35,844 bases of DNA from Candidatus Desulfofervidaceae bacterium. Its GTDB lineage: Bacteria; Desulfobacterota; Desulfofervidia; Desulfofervidales; Desulfofervidaceae. Location: positions 1-35,844 of the forward strand of contig JAMOPI010000026.1 of the NCBI GenBank assembly GCA_027064585.1. The letters are read 5' to 3'. Positions within the stretch are counted from its first letter, which is position 1. The number at the start of each line of letters is the position of its first letter. A program made the translations under genes and the position numbers. Positions 32,114-35,844 of this stretch are shown here, piece by piece. The notes under the pieces are model-generated. The model saw only the letters and a program-made list of their open reading frames with translations. It made no database searches and was not told where the DNA came from.

Positions 32114-34321
32114 ATGGAAAGGATGATAATTGTCTCAAATAGATTACCGGTTACGGTTGCCAAAAGAAAAGAAGGCATAAGTTTTAACCCCAGCGTTGGT
32201 GGTTTAGCTACAGGTCTTGGTTCGTTTTATGATTCTTATGACAGTATCTGGGTTGGATGGTCAGGAATTTTCTCTGAGAGGCTGAATGAGAAGGAAAGAA
32301 ACGTAATCAAAACGAAATTAAAGAAAGAATTTTCTTGTTATCCTGTTTTATTGAGCCAAAAAGATGTGGATTTATATTACAATGGTTTCTGTAACAAAAC
32401 CATCTGGCCACTTTTCCATTATTTTACACAATATGCCATTTTTGATAAAAAATTATGGGATGCTTATAAACGAGTGAATAAGATTTTCCGCGATCTAATC
32501 TTAGAAGTTGCAAATGCTTATGATATTATCTGGATACATGACTATCATTTAATGCTTCTTCCAAGACTTATAAGGGAAAAATTGCCAGATGCCAAGATAG
32601 GTTTTTTTCTTCATATTCCATTTCCGTCCTTTGAAATCTTCCGTTTACTGCCATGGAAGAGAGAAATTTTAGAGGGATTTTTAGGAGCAGATCTTATCGG
32701 TTTTCACACTTACAGTTATGTTAAACACTTCCTTGAAAGTGTTCGGCGAATACTGGGCTATGAACATATATATGGGGAAATAACATCCAAAAATAGAATT
32801 ATAAGAGTGGATTCCTTTCCGATGGGCATTGATTATGCGAAATTTGCAAACGCCTCCTCAGATTTTAAAGTGCAAAAAGAAATTGATGAAATGCATAAAA
32901 AAATGGGGAAGCGAAAGATAATATTTTCAATTGATAGGTTAGATTACACAAAAGGTATACCCCAACGCTTGGAGGCCTTTGATTTATTCTTGGATAAGCA
33001 TCCAGAATGGAGGAAAAAGGTAGTATTCATTGTTGTTGTTGTTCCTTCACGCACAAAGGTAGAACATTATAGATTGTTGAAAAAGCAAGTGGATGAATTA
33101 GTAGGCAAAATTAATGGAAAGTATGGAACTTTGGAATGGACACCGATATGGTATATATATCGTCCTCTGCCATTTTATACGCTTGTTACACTCTATAATA
33201 TTGCTGATATTGGTCTCATTACTCCATACAGGGATGGGATGAATTTAGTAGCTAAGGAGTTCATTGCCTCTAAAGTTGATTCTAAAGGTGTTTTAATTCT
33301 CAGTGAAATGGCAGGTGCGGCGGAAGAACTAGGAGAGGCACTTATAGTAAATCCAAATGATAGAGAAGAAATTGCAGAAGCTTTAAGAAAAGCTCTATTG
33401 ATGACGGATGAGGAACAAATAGAGCGAAATAAAGCGATGCAGAAAAGATTACGAAGATATAATGTGAAGCGATGGGCAGAGGATTTTATTGATAGTTTGA
33501 GACAGATCAAAAAACTACAGCAGGATTTGAGTACAAAAAAGCTTACCGCTGAAGTAAGAATCAAGTTATTAGATGACTATTTTAAAAGTAACTATCGCCT
33601 GATTTTATTGGATTATGATGGAACGCTTGTCCATTTTGCAGAAAGGCCAGAAAAGGCAAGGCCTGATAAAGAGCTTTTAGAACTTCTGGCTTATTTGGCC
33701 ATAAAAAATGATGTTGTGATTGTAAGTGGCAGAGACAGGAAAACAATAGATAGATGGTTTAGCCATTTAGATATAGGATTAGTTGCAGAACATGGCACAT
33801 GGCTTAAAGAAAGAGGTAAGGATTGGGAGACAATAGAGCCTTTAGAGAATGGTTGGAAAAAAGAAATATTGCCAGTTCTTGAAATATATGTGGATAGAAC
33901 CCCGGGCTCTTTTATAGAGGAAAAAGATTTTGCCTTGGCCTGGCACTATCGGAGATGTGATGCAGAATTGGCTACAGTTAGGGCAAAGGAGTTGAAAGAT
34001 GTCCTTTTAAGCCTTACTGCCAATCTTGATATTGGTGTTATGGAAGGTAATAAGGTAATTGAGATCAAAAATACAAACATAAACAAAGGCCGAGCGGTAT
34101 TAAAATGGATTTCAAAAAAACAATGGGATTTTATATTGGCCATAGGCGATGATTTAACCGATGAAGATATGTTTAGCGTGCTTCCCGATACAGCATATTC
34201 TGTTAAAGTTGGTTTAGGTTTTTCTCGTGCCAAATTTTACATAGAATCAGTCCAAAAAGTTAGAGCATTATTAAACGCCATGTCTCAGCATAGGAGGGAA
34301 AAGGATGAAGCCCAATCTTGA
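32114..34321 (+). CDS. otsA-otsB fusion: Bifunctional trehalose-6-phosphate synthase / phosphatase
   Basis: A 735-aa fusion. Residues 1-~470 are a GT20 synthase: SNRLPVTV, NPSVGGLATGL, HDYHLMLLPRL (near 142), SIDRLDYTKGIP and PYRDGMNLVAKEF. After a short linker, residues ~490-730 are a HAD phosphatase with the nucleophile motif LLDYDGTL (D500, D502), VIVSGRD, and AIGDDLTDEDMF. The protein should make trehalose from UDP-glucose and glucose-6-phosphate in two steps. Such fusions occur in some thermophilic archaea and bacteria and in eukaryotes. The 3' end overlaps the next gene by 17 bp. The gene is visibly more AT-rich than neighbouring dnaG or mutS2, hinting at acquisition. Confidence 0.93.
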   Translation: MERMIIVSNRLPVTVAKRKEGISFNPSVGGLATGLGSFYDSYDSIWVGWSGIFSERLNEKERNVIKTKLKKEFSCYPVLLSQKDVDLYYNGFCNKTIWPLFHYFTQYAIFDKKLWDAYKRVNKIFRDLILEVANAYDIIWIHDYHLMLLPRLIREKLPDAKIGFFLHIPFPSFEIFRLLPWKREILEGFLGADLIGFHTYSYVKHFLESVRRILGYEHIYGEITSKNRIIRVDSFPMGIDYAKFANASSDFKVQKEIDEMHKKMGKRKIIFSIDRLDYTKGIPQRLEAFDLFLDKHPEWRKKVVFIVVVVPSRTKVEHYRLLKKQVDELVGKINGKYGTLEWTPIWYIYRPLPFYTLVTLYNIADIGLITPYRDGMNLVAKEFIASKVDSKGVLILSEMAGAAEELGEALIVNPNDREEIAEALRKALLMTDEEQIERNKAMQKRLRRYNVKRWAEDFIDSLRQIKKLQQDLSTKKLTAEVRIKLLDDYFKSNYRLILLDYDGTLVHFAERPEKARPDKELLELLAYLAIKNDVVIVSGRDRKTIDRWFSHLDIGLVAEHGTWLKERGKDWETIEPLENGWKKEILPVLEIYVDRTPGSFIEEKDFALAWHYRRCDAELATVRAKELKDVLLSLTANLDIGVMEGNKVIEIKNTNINKGRAVLKWISKKQWDFILAIGDDLTDEDMFSVLPDTAYSVKVGLGFSRAKFYIESVQKVRALLNAMSQHRREKDEAQS

Positions 34322-35519
34322 ACATTACAGAACGATTGTTGGAGATGGGGTTATAGAGGAAATATATAAAAAGGCAAAATTTCTTAAAGGAAAACACATA
34401 TTGCATATTAACTCCACCTATCAAGGTGGTGGTGTTGCAGAAATGCTAAATAGCTTTGTCCCGCTGATGAATTCCATAGGCATAAATTTAGGCTGGAGGA
34501 TACTGCATGGCACCCCCGACTTCTTCACAATAACCAAAAAATTTCATCATGCTTTACAAGGGGACAAAATTAATCTTACAAAAATAAAAAAGCAAATATA
34601 TGAAGAAATTAATGAGATATTTTCTACATATACGCACATAGACCATGATGTGGTTGTAATTCATGATCCTCAACCATTGCCTTTAATAAAATTCTATAAA
34701 AAAAGGCAGCCTTGGATATGGCGTTGTCATTTGGATGTTTCTAATCCCAATCCAGAAATCCTAGATTTCTTGAAGGAATACATAGCACGATATGACCTTT
34801 TGATTGTATCTGACGAAAAATATAAAATAAAAGATATTGCTGTGGAACAAAGGGTTGTTCGTCCAGCTATTGATCCTTTGAGCCCAAAAAATAAGGAGAT
34901 TTCTAAAGATGTAATTTCAAAATATCTCAAAAAGTTTGGAATAAAAACAGATAAACCCCTTATAACCCAAGTAGCACGATTTGACAAATGGAAGGATCCA
35001 CTTGGGGTCATAGATATATTTAAAATCGTTAAAAAGGAAGTGGATTGTAGATTGGTTTTATGCGGGAGTAAAGCAGCGGATGACCCTGAATCCGAAGAGA
35101 TTTACAATAAGGTAATGTCAAAGGCTAAAAAATTAGTAGAAAATGGGGATGTTAAATTAATAACAACAGAAAATCACATCCTTGTGAACAGCCTTCAGCG
35201 AAGTTCTGCAGTAATAGTTCAAAAATCTATCAGGGAAGGATTTGGACTTGCTGTAACGGAAGCATTGTGGAAGGGAAAACCAGTTGTAGCCTCAAATGTT
35301 GGTGGTATTCCTATTCAAATAAAAGATGGAATAAATGGATTTTTAGTAGAGCCTCATGACACGGAAGGATTTGCAGAAAAGATTATAGAAATTTTGCAAA
35401 AACCTGAATTGGCAAAAGAGATGGGTAAAAACGGCAAGGAAATAGTGAGAAATAAGTTTCTTATCACAAAACTTATCTCTGATCATCTTGACATCTTAAA
35501 CAGTGTTTGCAACTTTTAG
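34305..35519 (+). CDS. treT: TreT-like trehalose glycosyltransferring synthase (GT4)
   Basis: A 404-aa GT4 glycosyltransferase. The N-terminal block HINSTYQGGGVAEMLNSFVP (near residue 34) and the following LGWRILHGTPDFFTITKKFH closely resemble archaeal/bacterial TreT, which makes trehalose in one step from NDP-glucose and glucose. The donor-site E-x7-E is E311 and E319 in REGFGLAVTEAL. The start overlaps the synthase/phosphatase gene and has AGGAGGG just upstream, so the products are coupled. Being AT-rich like its partner, it may have arrived with it. A partner subunit rather than an independent synthase is possible. Confidence 0.85.
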   Translation: MKPNLEHYRTIVGDGVIEEIYKKAKFLKGKHILHINSTYQGGGVAEMLNSFVPLMNSIGINLGWRILHGTPDFFTITKKFHHALQGDKINLTKIKKQIYEEINEIFSTYTHIDHDVVVIHDPQPLPLIKFYKKRQPWIWRCHLDVSNPNPEILDFLKEYIARYDLLIVSDEKYKIKDIAVEQRVVRPAIDPLSPKNKEISKDVISKYLKKFGIKTDKPLITQVARFDKWKDPLGVIDIFKIVKKEVDCRLVLCGSKAADDPESEEIYNKVMSKAKKLVENGDVKLITTENHILVNSLQRSSAVIVQKSIREGFGLAVTEALWKGKPVVASNVGGIPIQIKDGINGFLVEPHDTEGFAEKIIEILQKPELAKEMGKNGKEIVRNKFLITKLISDHLDILNSVCNF

Positions 35520-35526
35520 TTGCAAA
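35506..35526 (+). terminator. Hairpin across the treT stop codon
   Basis: TTTGCAACT-TTT-AGTTGCAAA: a 9-bp perfect stem with a 3-nt loop that includes the TAG stop. No U-tract follows directly (TATGAGC), so it is at best a weak or Rho-assisted terminator, or protects the 3' end. The rest of 35527-35765 shows no gene; TCAGGG (35628-35633) and CCCTGA (35651-35656) form a small inverted repeat. Confidence 0.35.
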
Positions 35527-35765
35527 TATGAGCGGCATATAGAGCATTTTTAGAAAATAAAAATAAAGGGAATTATTGCCTGTCGTAGTAATAACTTGCA
35601 ATTTAACCTCTGCCAAAATGTGCATAATTATCAGGGCCTATTTAGTCATCCCTGAAAAACGCTCTAACCTACCATTTTATCACACATTTTTCTTGAAATA
35701 AGGCTGACAAAAATGCAAAGATATGCTAAAAATCAGCTCAAAACCTTGCAATTTGGGATATAAAA

Positions 35766-35844
35766 ATAAGAGGAAAAGGACCTGACAAAAGACAACTAAG
35801 TTTATTTCAACAAAGGTTAAAAGAACAACTCAATCCAAAACATC
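35766..35844 (+). CDS. Possible transposase N-terminus (IS5/IS1182-like), cut by window edge
   Basis: The open frame reads RGKGPDKRQLSLF followed by QQRLKEQLNPKH before the window ends. A short polar lead, QLSLF and then an LNPKH(P) element resembles the start of IS5/IS1182-type DDE transposases. No ATG, GTG or TTG is in frame: the expected start position holds ATA (35766-35768), and a stop lies 17 codons upstream. It may be a decayed start, an unusual initiation codon, or chance. Only 26 codons are visible, so the call is tentative. Confidence 0.3.
   Translation, partial: MRGKGPDKRQLSLFQQRLKEQLNPKH

Overview
The window reads as chromosomal DNA of a Gram-negative, probably thermophilic, anaerobic bacterium. 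Envelope genes (TolC/RND export, LolB-like lipoprotein), Lys/Glu/Ile-rich proteins, moderately low GC and a psd-pssA pair inside a branched-chain amino acid operon suggest the Desulfobacterota/Thermodesulfobacteria area (a Desulfofervidus-like lineage would fit). That placement is an inference; no marker in the window proves it. There are no rRNA, tRNA or CRISPR features.

Layout. 1-1101 (minus): birA followed by the 5' end of bioF, cut by the window edge. 1436-2819: a universal stress protein convergent with a DHH/DHHA1 phosphoesterase. 2820-3492: a complex intergenic region with dispersed repeats, a GC-rich double palindrome and tandem promoters. 3493-10613 (plus): a biosynthetic operon, DUF465 protein-ilvB-ilvN-ilvC-psd-pssA-leuC-(coiled-coil membrane protein)-leuD. 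leuA, leuB and ilvD are not here. 10615-18218 (minus): tetR-tolC-MFP-RND pump-PAP2 membrane protein-PII-like protein, one export operon. 18605-22211 (plus): AmrS-type radical SAM enzyme, DUF401 membrane protein, YkgJ-type Cys-cluster protein, MogA. 22189-25627 (minus): rpoH-like sigma factor, TPR protein, LolB-like lipoprotein. 25739-25948 (plus): a small orphan gene divergent from rpoH. 26149-31985 (minus): mutS2-dnaG-rpoD, a variant macromolecular synthesis operon. 32114-35519 (plus): a fused trehalose-6-phosphate synthase/phosphatase and a TreT-like trehalose glycosyltransferase. The right edge may hold the 5' end of an IS transposase.

The most unusual signal is in the intergenic DNA. A short element, consensus GGCAATCRCGGATTTTGGG, lies 12 or 13 nt upstream of a sigma70-type -35 box at five separate promoters (uspA, DHH gene, ilv operon, amrS, trehalose operon). 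At several of these sites it is the end of a longer repeat (with hairpin TTTCACYTTTTARGTGAAA) whose copies at 2894-3020 and 18384-18537 match over more than 100 bp. This is either a regulon-defining upstream promoter element or a family of promoter-carrying miniature elements. Several genes (birA, the trehalose synthase, DUF401) also seem to have start codons almost at the predicted transcription start, suggesting leaderless messages.

Together the genes cover biotin supply, branched-chain amino acid and phosphatidylethanolamine synthesis, drug or lipid export, molybdopterin synthesis, core replication/transcription factors and compatible-solute synthesis. All functional statements rest on reading motifs by eye; no database search was possible.
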